DNA of 64,000 nt from Hyaloscypha bicolor E (taxonomy: Eukaryota > Ascomycota > Leotiomycetes > Helotiales > Hyaloscyphaceae), in assembly GCF_002865645.1 (NCBI RefSeq), contig NW_020194541.1, positions 37,609 through 101,608 on the forward strand, given 5' to 3'. Under the pieces are notes generated by a model. It made no database searches. It saw nothing but the letters and a program-made list of their open reading frames with translations, and was not told the origin of the DNA. The position numbers were made by a program, and so were the translations under genes. Positions 11,497-21,236 of this stretch are shown here, one piece after another (within the stretch, counting starts at the first letter, position 1; the number at the start of each line of letters is the position of its first letter).

Positions 11497-12409
11497 TTAC
11501 GTGGATGAATGTGCTCGTTGGGTGGAGTGTAGTTTGATAGATGTAAGTATGAAATACGGAGTTGAAGGTGGGTGAGATGGCTCTAGAGGGATTTCTAGCT
11601 CAGTGGTCGTTGTAGTGGTTGTGGTAAGCGCCGAGGTATCTGCTGCAAGGGGATCGAAATCCGACTATAAAAACATATTAGTGCATTGAAAGTGAACAAT
11701 GTCCATTTAAATAGAGAAGCAAAAAGCTTGCTCAAGTGTGCTAGGATGGTGTTATACTACTCACAGTCAGAGTTGTGTAGAATGTGGTGGTAGTGGTCGT
11801 GGATATAACAAGAGGTGGGGCTGAGCCAATAAGGTATGAATAAGCGCTCCTGATTTGTGTTGCGTGAGGCTTCACAAGTACCGAAGAGGCTTTGTTGTTG
11901 GCATTTCCTCTCTTGCGTTTTGTATATTAGCCGTTTAGCGACGTAGCGAACGCAAAAAGGGGTAGACTGGTAGGTCACGGTTGTAGTCCTTCATTCGGTT
12001 AACCTAGCCAGGGATCTTCGTGTTGCGAATGGCGCAAGTTGTCGTTTGGACATCTGGGGAAGTGAAGCTGAAATCCACTTTTTATGTGTCTATTATCGCA
12101 AGTACTGCTGGTACGCTGGTCTGCGCATCTGGAAGAGTGGCTGAGCTTGTGGTAGGGATTGTCAGTGACGAAGTTGGGAGTACTGTTGTCGTTGTGGATA
12201 TTGAATAAGGTCAATGGCGCCAGGTCGGTGGGATGGCCGAGAGAGGTCCACTGTACGGATATGTGTGGAACAGAAAGAGTTGCGGGTGGCAAGACTAGAG
12301 GATTCCAAGGGTCCCTCAGAATGTTGTCCGCAACACCAGTAAATATCATGGTTTTCAACAGGGCGGCGTGGCCGAAGAAATGCATGCTTGAGATTGTCAT
12401 GGTATTCAT
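11497..12409 (-). pseudogene. Ser/Thr-rich secreted protein, probable Kre9/KNH-like, decayed or mis-framed
   Basis: From ATG 12409 (or 12385, MHFFGHAALL) the minus strand reads a signal-like hydrophobic start, then DPWNPLVLPPATLSVPHI and SVQWTSLG, then APLTLFN. This spacing resembles the Kre9/KNH-type domain (NP...PP...S...W) of fungal cell-surface proteins. The expected Ser/Thr-rich tail follows but one base out of frame (ISTTTTVLPTSSLTIPTTSS). Further Thr-rich exons are readable: one ending STTTTTTFYTTLT at a GTGAGT donor near 11762, and one from about 11665 (after TTTATAG) through a Thr run to TAA at 11497. The parts cannot be joined without at least one frameshift or an unconventional splice, so I call it a likely pseudogene. 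The family call is tentative; a sequencing indel would also explain the break. Confidence 0.35.
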
Positions 12410-14930
12410 CTTGACTGTCTGGAAGGAGGCTGAAGTCACAGAAACTCAACTTTGCGGAAGGGCGGAGAAGATTTCGTCAAGTACCCTGTAGTTTTCCGGG
12501 GCTTTTGGAGGTATTCGTCAATTTTGTTTTTGGCGAACTGTGGCGAGTCTCTTCTTTAATTTCAATTTACTATATAAAGAACAATTATAATTTGATTATA
12601 TCTCTATATTGTAGAAGGCTTGGTTATAAGCTAATAGAAAATAACGTTTTTATTATATAATAATTAGTAATTTTTGAAAAATATTAAAGAAGATAAGAAA
12701 AGTTGAAATTTTAAGGCCTTTAAGAGAGCCTGAAAATTTAGCGATCAAGCACCTGGAACTTATTGACCTCGTGCGCAATCATCGCCTCGCCTTCCCCACG
12801 CCTCAAAATTATAACTCTTATATATAAACTTCCTTATACCTGTATTAAGAAACTTGATTTGAGTAAAAGTCTTAAGTAAGCTCAAGCAACTAGGCATTAT
12901 TAAAACTCTAAAATCTATCGATATCCCCAATCGACACGCGCGGGGGGGTTGTTCGTTTTACATTTTCCCGGAATAACAGGCCAGTAACTCGCACAATGGC
13001 GGAGCTGAATGCAAGCCAAATCAATATTCTTGAGGACTCGTAGTTGGACAAACGGGGAGAGGTGAGACCTTTGAGCGACTCAGAAACATGCATTCTCGGA
13101 GCAACGAAATTGATACGCGCTGGGCCTTTGACTCCTTGCAAATGGAGCAGCCTACCCGTATAAATGGCTGCGTGACAGTGGCCACTCCGAACCTGAGATG
13201 TCCATCTTCCAGTGCATTGAGATGACGCTCGAGGGACTTCTTTGCACCTCTAGTAAGCAAATCTCCACAACTTCAAACTCTAATAACTTTCCACAAAAAA
13301 ATGATTCCCTTAATTGCCCTACTAAGATTGTAAATGACCATTTGCGCAACAAGTATTCCTAGTTTGTTTCAATTTCTATAAACATTGGCCTGAATAGGAA
13401 GAATTAGAGTGATGGGACTTTTGATGTTCCTCTATTTTATTTAGCAAGGTGCAAAGCTGGTGGCACGGCAAACGGATAATCGTTCTGTTTGGTGCACCCG
13501 AGCCGGAGGTTGACTGCCCCGCCCAAAACGTTGGTCGGTCGCAGACATCTGTCTCACACAGTGGGACTGACAGTGCAGCGAGGGGAGCTCAACGGCACTT
13601 CCCACCGCTGATATTGCGGCTTAGAAAGTTTGCGCAGGTGTGGAATTAGCTTTGATTTCTATTTGCGATAAGGTAGACGGAAAGTAGTCGAATAAAATCG
13701 GAACTCCGGACGATGAAAACTCAAGTTGTCTCGGGCTCTCTCGTTCTATAAACATGCTCACACAAGTTTATAAAACTTATTGAGGCATTCAAAGTACTGA
13801 GAATTCCCTTCGTGTCGACTAGGTGAGTAGTAATGACTTGAAGGAGATCGTGCCCACGCGAAATTGCGTCGACCCCGACGAGGGGCGGACAAAAACGAAG
13901 GGCCAAAAACAAACCCACATCGCTGCTTTGCTCTCAATTAGACTCCTCCATTTCCTCTTGGGTCTGGCTATTGATATACTGTAATGCTATTCATTCTTGG
14001 CTGTCTGCGGACACTAGTCCATTTCCTCCCCAGTTTTTCAGTGCTGATTTGAGGAAAGCTTATTTCAACGCCCATGCTTTCATGTCGTCATGCGTTGCTC
14101 CTCAAGTCAATTCAGTTCCTCCACTGGAGGACTTGAGTCACTCGACTCCCCTTCCTCGCTCCACGCAGCAATTTTCGTACTCGTCGGGTATGACTCTGTC
14201 AACATGAGATTATCACGTCATCTTGTCAATTCTGTTCTTTGAAAATGTTCATCGCTACTTCCTCCTTTATTCAGAAGAGAAAGAGATCAGCAGGTTGAAA
14301 AGTCGTCATTTCCCCACTGCCACTCACGGCCGTTCCCCCACCGCCCTCGGGTAGACCCCTGATCCCCCTATTCCAACTTCCTGACTGATTCTTGGCGTAT
14401 CAGGGCATCACGACGTCTTGAAAGCTCTGATCCAATATTCGACATTCAAGATTACAACCAAGGGGATGCCAAACGTTTCCCTCAAACCCCCCCAACCATC
14501 GTGTTGCTCGGGCCGCTGCGCTTTCTTTACAAGGTGATTCGTGTGCCGAGGCTAGCGACTGCCTAATTCTCAAGGAGGAAGCGCGGGCCATCCGCAGGCG
14601 CAGCACTATGTGTCATTGCCCACTATGGTCAAGTCCAATCAAAGAAGCGGGGTGGATGCTGTGCCCGTCAGCATGCCCCGGTTCCGCCACACAAACAAGG
14701 AAGGAATGTGGAAACATCGCGGATCATGTGTGGTGAGCGGTGACAGCCTCAGCAGATGACATTGTCCCGCCTCAGCCCAGCAACCCCACGAGAAATAGGC
14801 TATCAGCGTACAGTACAGGCCAACCAGGGCGAGGACGGATCAGCCGGTCTCCTTAGGGGAAGGTCAAATTCGGGCTTACAGGTATCGATGTATTCCGAGG
14901 TTCTCACCTTCTGGAATAGGCTTGGCATCA
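12410..14930. other. Long intergenic region with a small AT-rich patch
   Basis: About 2.5 kb with no supported gene. At about 12535-12720 and 12810-12905 there are AT-rich stretches resembling fragments of RIP-mutated repeat. Minus frames between 12908 and 13352 overlap one another and faintly recall ankyrin-repeat text split over three frames (LLTRGAKKSLERHLNALEDG), but this is too weak to annotate. The last ~700 bp are GC-richer and probably hold the upstream control region of the sedolisin gene. Confidence 0.4.
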
Positions 14931-14935
14931 GAAAC

Positions 14936-14941
14936 TATAAA
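14936..14941 (+). promoter_or_regulatory. TATA box of the sedolisin gene
   Basis: A TATAAA lies 132 bp before the ATG at 15073, in an otherwise GC-balanced stretch. Position and orientation suit a core promoter with a start site near 14970. Function is inferred from position only. Confidence 0.4.
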
Positions 14942-15072
14942 GCGTGCAGATCACGAAATCCAGAAATTACACAGCATGTGCGCGATTTGATGATCAACAC
15001 GGAAGTACAAATAGCTGGGTTTCTTTTCCGGATTATTTTCTGCTCCCTGTTCAATCATTTTTGTATTCCAAT

Positions 15073-17435
15073 ATGACGGGGTTGAAAAGCTTCGTAGCCC
15101 TGCTCCTTGCCGGAACCGCGATAGTCAACGCCGTAGCAATCCCCCCACCGCATCACGAAGTTCACGAGAAACGCCATGCATTGCACCCCAGATGGACTAA
15201 AAGAGATCGTGTCGAGCCTCATAAGTTGTTTCAAATGCGTGTTGGGTTGAAGCAGTCGAATCTGGAGAATGGTTACCAGCATCTTCTACAGGTGTAAGTA
15301 CATTTATGCCGGCTTCCTTTCCGACTCAAACCCCAGGGATTCGAATCTAAGCTCTCTCCTACAGTTCCGATCCATCGTCTCCACATTTTGCGAAACATTG
15401 GACAGCTGAAGAAGTGGTTGAAGCTTTTCGCCCCTCCAAGGAGACAGAAGATCAGGTCCGAAATTGGCTCATCGACAGCGGGATCCCCGAGCAAAGAATC
15501 ACCCACACCGAAAACAAAGCATGGTTCGCTTTTTTGGCAACAGCTGCAGAAGCTGAAAAGCTTCTCTACACCCACTTTCATGAATATGAAGATTCAGAAA
15601 CAGGTGGAGTGATACCTGCTTGTGACCAATATCACGTGCCAAAGCATATTCGGCAGCACATAGATTACATATCTCCTGGAATCAAACTCATGGCTCCAGT
15701 CGAGTCTCATCGAGAGAAGCGAGTCGCTGCTATGGGTGAATACGGAATCAAGTCTCGAAGCGTCCACATCCAACAGCACAAAAGTGTACCAAGTACGGAC
15801 CCGAATGATCTCAGTACATGCGACCAACTAGTTACTCCGGCCTGTGTCGCAGCACTATACAAGATTCCTCCCGGAACGAGCAAGATTCGAGGAAACTCAC
15901 TGGGAATCTTCGAATCCGAACTGCAGTTTTACACACAAAAGGATTTAGATTCCTTCTTCACGACTTATAGAAAGGACATCGAGAACGGCACCCACCCAAT
16001 TGGAGCGAACATTGATGGAGGAATGCAATCAACGAAAGACCTTTTCCAAGCTGGCCCAGAAGTCGCTCTCGATCTTCAACTCGCGTATCCCATTGTTTAT
16101 CCTCAGGAGATTACACTTTACGATGTGGATGATTTCATTGTCCAAGCGAATCAATTGGACACTTACACCTTTGGTTTCAACACTTTCTTAGATGCTCTTG
16201 ATGGTGTACGTCGAAATCTCCTAAAGTCTTGAGTAATCACAACTGATTCATCCTTAGTCATACTGCAACTTTTCAGCCTATGGCGAGACCGGTAATGACC
16301 CCAACCTGGATCAACAATACCCAGACCCTAGTATCGGAGGCTGGCACGGGCAACTCATGTGTGGAGTCTACAAACCGACTAACGTAATTTCCCTCTCCTA
16401 CGGCGGACAAGAAGCAGATATCCCAGTTTCGTATCAGAAGCGTCAATGCCTCGAGTACATGAAGTTGGGTCTTCAAGGTGTCTCGTTCCTTTACGCCTCA
16501 GGCGATTCCGGAGTCTCGAGTAAGAATTCCAATTCCCGTTCCACATCTTCAACTAATAAATAAACAGACTATCCCACAAGTTTTGGCGGCACCGACGGCC
16601 CAACCGGCTGTCTCGGCCCTAAAGGAAACATCTTCAACCCCACCTGGCCCGGCACCTGCCCCTTCGTCACCAGCGTCGGCGCCACCAAAGTCTACCCAGG
16701 ATACACAGTCAATGACCCTGAGTCCGCCGTTCTCGACCCAGCATTCCCTCCTTACTCCTCTGGGGGCGGATTTAGCAATATCTACCCCATCCCTGATTAC
16801 CAGGCAAAAGCTGTAGCCACGTATTTCGACAAACATAGCCCGCCGTACCCGTATTATAGTGCGCTGTCCCCGGATTCGAGTGAGGCACCGGACATTACAG
16901 CAATTGTGGGGAATAGTAGCGGCATTTATAACAGGATTGGGAGGGGGATTCCGGATGTGAGTGCGAATGGGGATAATGATGCTGTAAGTCCACTGCCTTC
17001 TTATTTCGGATGCGGAAGATGTGCTAATGGGTGGAGCAGGTCTACGCCGGAGGGAACGCGAATTCCTTTGGTGGCACTTCTGCTAGCACACCAATTTTTT
17101 CGGCTGTTATTACAAGGCTGAATGAAGCAAGACTGGGTGTGGGCAAGAAGCCAATTGGGTTCTTGAATCCGTCGCTGTATGCTAACCCCTCTATGTTGAA
17201 TGATATTACGAATGGTCAGTATATCCGGTGTTACAAGGTCTCTAAGGTGGTCTCTCATGCTGAATAGGGACTAATGTTGGCTGCAACACAACCGGTTTCG
17301 CTGCTGTTCCCGGGTAATGTTCACAGCCTCTTTCCCTCTCGGGTCTTGCTAATAAGTCACAGATGGGATCCGGTCACAGGACTTGGAACGCCAAATTACC
17401 CAAAGATGCTCGCATACTACCTCAGCTTGCCATAA
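15073..17435 (+). CDS. Secreted sedolisin / tripeptidyl-peptidase (peptidase family S53)
   Basis: Seven exons (15073-15293, 15365-16205, 16258-16519, 16568-16983, 17040-17214, 17268-17313, 17363-17435) join in frame to 2034 nt, 677 residues. All six introns have good donors (GTAAGT, GTACGT, GTAAGA, GTAAGT, GTCAGT, GTAATG) and AG acceptors. Residues 1-20 are a signal peptide (cleavage after IVNA). A pro-kumamolisin prodomain follows (ENGYQHLLQVSDPSSPHFAKH). Catalytic residues are visible: Glu306 and Asp310 in GPEVALDLQLAYP, the oxyanion Asp437 in ASGDSG, and nucleophile Ser594 in FGGTSASTP. The C-terminal Asp-rich Ca2+ site region (DITNG...GWDPVTGLGTPN) is complete. Family members remove tripeptides from proteins at acid pH outside the cell, aiding nitrogen acquisition and sometimes virulence. 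The gene looks intact, with no RIP-type stops, and lies tail to tail with the aminotransferase. Confidence 0.93.
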
Positions 17436-17766
17436 AGGGCTAGAAGTTGTCTTCAGTGGACAATGTGCGAAAATATAATTCGGAGCAGATGTGAAGGATT
17501 GGTTTCCGGTCATTGTAATCACCTGGTAAAGCAAGAGAAAAGGCTGTAATCGTAGATCAAGAACAATCAAAATTGATGCCAGCCAATGTGGCCGTTGAAG
17601 AAGGTAACTGGCCCAAGAGGTCATTCGTACCCCTAGTCATCCGTCCCAGCACTGAATGTGATGGAGAACATAGCGATTGAATCAACTTTGATTTCTTCCA
17701 ATATCAATCCCGCGAATGAGAGTTCAAGACTAGCGACAAAGTACAGAGATCGACCTTAAGGCATCT
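17436..17766. other. Tail-to-tail spacer between sedolisin and aminotransferase
   Basis: This 331-bp stretch should hold the 3' untranslated regions of both convergent genes. No open frame, repeat or RNA gene is visible in it. Confidence 0.5.
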
Positions 17767-19116
17767 CTATTCCGGAGCTTGGCCCTTCGTCGGCGTTTCT
17801 GGGGAATCCTCCTCAGCAGCAACTTCTTCGATAGCTTCTCCAATAATGCGACATCCCTCAGCCATGTCCTTCTTTGTGATATTCAGCGGAGGAATGAAGC
17901 GCAGAGTGTCATAAATAGACGTCGTTAACAGAAGCATATCCTTCTCCATGCACTTGGCCTGGATCTTTGATGCATATCCCTTCCCTGGCACACACTCCAG
18001 CGCCAACATCAACCCCAATCCCCTCACGTCGTAGATCATGTGCCTCGTCTTAGGGTCTTCCTGAGCAGCTCTGAGCGTAGACTTCAATTCTTCTCCTCTT
18101 GTGTTCACATTCTCCAGAATCTTCTCCTCCTGGAATGCTTTCACGACGGCAACTGCAGCTGCGCATGAAACGGCGTTGCCGGAATAGGTTCCGCCCATTG
18201 AGCCAGGCTTCTGCAAATCCATCAACTCCTTCCTCGAAACAATACCCGATAGCGGAAATCCATTCGCAATTCCCTTAGCCATGATCAGAATATCTGGCCG
18301 CACACCCCAATGCTCAATGGCGAACAACTTGCCTGTCCTCCCATACCCACACTGCACCTCATCTGCCACCATAAGAATACCATTCTTATCACAGATCTCC
18401 CTCACCCTGGCAAGATATCCGGCGGGTGGAGGAACATACCCTCCCTCCCCGAGCACCGTCTCAATAAAGATAGCAGCCGTGTCTGATGGCGCCGTCTCTC
18501 TCTTCAAAAGTAGCTCAAGCTGCAGCACCGGATCCATACAGCAATTCTCGAAACCAAACTTTCCGTCTGAATGAGTGGCAACAGAGCATTGCTTGCAATA
18601 CGGAAACGGCACCGCAAACACGCCCGGCATCAACGGCGCGAAGTTCTCGCCATAAACAGTCTTCGAGCGCGTCATCGCCAACGTGCCCATCGTGCGTCCA
18701 TGATAGGAGCCCTGCATCACAATGACATTCTGCTTCTTCGTCGCATGTCTGGCAAGTTTGACCGCCGCTTCCACAGCCTCGGAGCCGGAATTCCAGAAGA
18801 AGAATGTGTCCAGAGACTTGTGCGGCATGAGCGGAATCAGCGCGTCAACGAGCTCCAGATACGGCTTCTGGAACGCAATGTTGACTTGCCCGTGCACCAG
18901 CTTCCCGACTTGTGCCTGAGCGGCTTTGGTAACGGCGGGGTGGCAGTGCCCGAGGTTGGTGACGCCAATTCCGGATGTGAAGTCGAGGAGCTTGCGGCCG
19001 GAGACCGTCGTGACATAGCTTCCTGAGCCGCTGTCGAGGACCTCGGTGGAGAGGCGGCCGATTCCTCGCGCGACGTGCTTCACGCCGAATTGAGAGAGTT
19101 TGGCTGCTGCGCTCAT
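17767..19116 (-). CDS. Class III (4-aminobutyrate-type) aminotransferase
   Basis: A single uninterrupted frame of 1350 nt, 449 residues, from ATG 19116 (MSAAAKLSQF) to TAG 17767; the open frame continues upstream but without an ATG. Fold-type I PLP enzyme features are in order: the N-terminal SGIGVTNLGHCHP, FFFWNSGSEAVEAAVKLAR, the cofactor-binding Asp in ILMVADEVQCGYGRTG, the PLP lysine K281 in MAKGIANGFPLSG, and GGTYSGNAVSCAAA. This is the GABA/ornithine-type subgroup, which moves the amino group of 4-aminobutyrate or a related omega-amino acid to 2-oxoglutarate or pyruvate. No mitochondrial presequence is obvious. The lack of introns and the bacterial GabT-like motif set could reflect an old transfer from bacteria, but that is inference. 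Exact substrate cannot be read from sequence. Confidence 0.88.
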   Translation of the reverse strand: MSAAAKLSQFGVKHVARGIGRLSTEVLDSGSGSYVTTVSGRKLLDFTSGIGVTNLGHCHPAVTKAAQAQVGKLVHGQVNIAFQKPYLELVDALIPLMPHKSLDTFFFWNSGSEAVEAAVKLARHATKKQNVIVMQGSYHGRTMGTLAMTRSKTVYGENFAPLMPGVFAVPFPYCKQCSVATHSDGKFGFENCCMDPVLQLELLLKRETAPSDTAAIFIETVLGEGGYVPPPAGYLARVREICDKNGILMVADEVQCGYGRTGKLFAIEHWGVRPDILIMAKGIANGFPLSGIVSRKELMDLQKPGSMGGTYSGNAVSCAAAVAVVKAFQEEKILENVNTRGEELKSTLRAAQEDPKTRHMIYDVRGLGLMLALECVPGKGYASKIQAKCMEKDMLLLTTSIYDTLRFIPPLNITKKDMAEGCRIIGEAIEEVAAEEDSPETPTKGQAPE

Positions 19117-19531
19117 AGTGAGATGAGGTACCCTGTAAGGAAGGAGATTGAAGATATAAAGGAGATTAGAAGCGAAATCGCCCTTGATGTGCACGTGGCC
19201 GTGGATGTTACTTGCTTTTCCCTAGCGAACTACGTCACAAGTCGGGATTAAATGCGGGGGTTAGGAAGGGCTTGGACTAGCCAGCACCCGTAGCACATTT
19301 TTGATTAATAAGCACGTACGACTCTACTGGTGCTACATCACCTCCCTTTACAGACCTTGACGAACATATAGCGAGCTTAGTGTAGAGATTTCTTGTTTTA
19401 AATACCATCACAGATTCACAGATCGAAGAGCAATCGCTGTGAGTTCTCTCTACTTTTGAAATCACATGAGAAGTTCAGCCGCGTGGCTCGGATATAGCTC
19501 ATTAGCGATTTTGAGGGTGCAAAATGAACTA
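19117..19531. other. Upstream region of the aminotransferase; edge of gene-bearing DNA
   Basis: Probable promoter of the aminotransferase followed by unremarkable sequence up to the first inverted-repeat element. The minus frame at 19277-19465 has no recognisable feature. Confidence 0.4.
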
Positions 19532-20178
19532 CAGTCGATCCGATCCAAAAGCGACAAAATGAAAAAAGTCTACCAAAATACTAACTAATGTAAATCGTAT
19601 TAATCGGAATTACCATATATCTTATAGTAATTAATTCCCTGGTCTCCGATTTTTAATACCTTTAATATTGCGGGAGTTACAAAGCACGTGATCATTTTTA
19701 TACGAGCTCGCATAGAAATTTTCGCGTTTTGTATAAGTAAAAAATTACACCTCGTATAATATATGAGGTTTCACGTGATTAAAATCATGGACTTTTTATA
19801 CTTTATACTTTCTTTACTAATAACTCTCCAAAGTTTAAGCTCTTACTATATATACTAAGCTTATAGAAGCTTAAGGGGCCTTATAAGGCCTTTTAAGTCT
19901 AAGTTTAATTTACTATTTATTTAGGTACACGTGACTTTCGTGAAATATTTTCGCGTTTTGTATGGTCAAAAATCAAAAAAGTAAAAAACGTCCATATACT
20001 TTAAACCTCGATTACTAATTAATTACAAATCGCATTAATAATCTGATTAATAAGTTTCATTCGCCTGGGTCTTTTCTATAATTACATTACTTAGTATTAA
20101 TTAATTGGGGTTGTGGTTAAAAAGTTATTATGGATACAAAAAGGCGACCGTTTTGTTGCTTTTGGATCGGACTGACTG
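19532..20178. mobile_element. Pogo/mariner-like TIR element, non-autonomous, RIP-marked
   Basis: Terminal inverted repeats of about 30 bp begin CAGTC at 19532 and end GACTG at 20178, matching at 26 of 30 positions with all four mismatches transitions. The element is flanked by TA at 19530-19531 and 20179-20180, the Tc1/mariner/pogo target duplication. The 647-bp body is AT-rich and has no transposase frame. It contains direct repeats: TTCGCGTTTTGTAT at 19721 and 19950, and CACGTGA at about 19685, 19772 and 19928. It is best read as a deletion derivative or MITE of a pogo-like family. Confidence 0.7.
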
Positions 20179-20492
20179 TAAACATCTGGAGTTTCTCATA
20201 GATAATGTACCGTATTATCTGGCGTATATGAACTCCCTCTCGTTCAGGACCACCCCATAATAAAAGACCATTTCCAGAGCAATTCCATGGTCTCATATTA
20301 CTAAGCTATTGCTTAATTGGCTAGTTTGAGGTAATTCAAGTAATCTCCTAGCAGATTTCCCAGCTAATTCTCAATGTATATAATTTGTGGCACGTAATAT
20401 CAAGAGCAATTGGTGGTGCGGGTGGGAGTTTAGGAGAGAGAATAAGAGAGAGGAATAAAGGTGTGAGGAATTAAGGGGTAAGCACAACACTA
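20179..20492. other. Spacer between two TIR elements
   Basis: About 310 bp of normal composition, with a purine-rich GAGAGA stretch near 20430-20460. No gene or repeat was recognised. Confidence 0.4.
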
Positions 20493-20743
20493 TACGGAGG
20501 TACAGCCCATAAGTATTACGACGCCACTTGCAGGGATCTCAATTTTACCACCTAATGATACAACCACAACGCACCACCAAAGCACAAAAAATAGATTGAT
20601 GTATAGATCCCCTCTTAGGGATCATTTTAGTGTTTAAATAAAGGCTTTTGGTTGTGTATAGGAAAAGTTATGAGTGTTGAAATCGCGTGTGGCGTTCAGA
20701 CCCTTGTAGTGGCGTCGTAATACTTATGGGCTGTACCTCCGTA
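20493..20743. mobile_element. 251-bp MITE with 43-bp terminal inverted repeats
   Basis: TIRs at 20493-20535 and 20701-20743 begin TACGGAGGTACAGCCC and match at about 40 of 43 positions. Flanks are CTA on both sides (20490-20492 and 20744-20746), a 3-bp duplication of the kind left by PIF/Harbinger transposons; alternatively the TA inside the TIR end could be a mariner-type duplication. The 165-bp core is non-coding. Little RIP is visible, so it is younger than its neighbours or below the RIP length threshold. Confidence 0.75.
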
Positions 20744-20840
20744 CTAAGCGGTTTTTAGTGAGATCGACGTATTACTAGACCCTCTTAGGCTTAGGACCAT
20801 TCCCTGACGAATTATTTAGGTGTGGAACGGGCTACCCCTT

Positions 20841-21149
20841 TGTAATAGGCACACGTGATGGCGCATGGACAGGTGTCAGATGTCGTAAATCTAGTTTCCT
20901 ATTTTGGGTAAAGCTTGCGATCGGAATCGTACGGATCGCCTGGGATCGCATTTCCTAATTAAGTAAAGGGCTTCGTATGCTTGGCTAAGTACTAGGGAAT
21001 ATATAGGGAAACGCTCCTAGCTTTGGAAAGGGGCATCGATTAGCCTTTTACTAGAATTAATTCTTGGAATTAGTTATATTTGCAAGCGTCACTCTATAGC
21101 TTACTTACCTTAACTACTTATATATTACCCTGCTATTATATATCTTATA
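20841..21149 (+). repeat. 5' LTR of Gypsy A1, largely spared from RIP
   Basis: 309 bp beginning TGTAATAGGC and ending CTTATA. Its first ~250 bp keep normal base composition, for example the segment GATGGCGCATGGACAGG, whereas the 3' partner at 48538 is almost pure AT. Mutation density rises toward the internal side. Copies of the same LTR family lie at 36700 and 43392 in the opposite orientation. Confidence 0.85.
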
Positions 21150-21236
21150 TTCTAATTAAGCCAATCTTCGGGGAGTAGTTCGTTACAAGATAGTTAAGCT
21201 ATTAATAAATAAAATTATTAATAGCTAAAGTATTAA

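Noticed and set aside
12908..13352. Possible ankyrin-repeat pseudogene on the minus strand
   Set aside because: Resemblance requires hopping among three frames and matches only loosely to the repeat consensus.
18281..19026. Several plus-strand frames opposite the aminotransferase
   Set aside because: Shadows of a clear GC-rich coding sequence with all family motifs on the minus strand.
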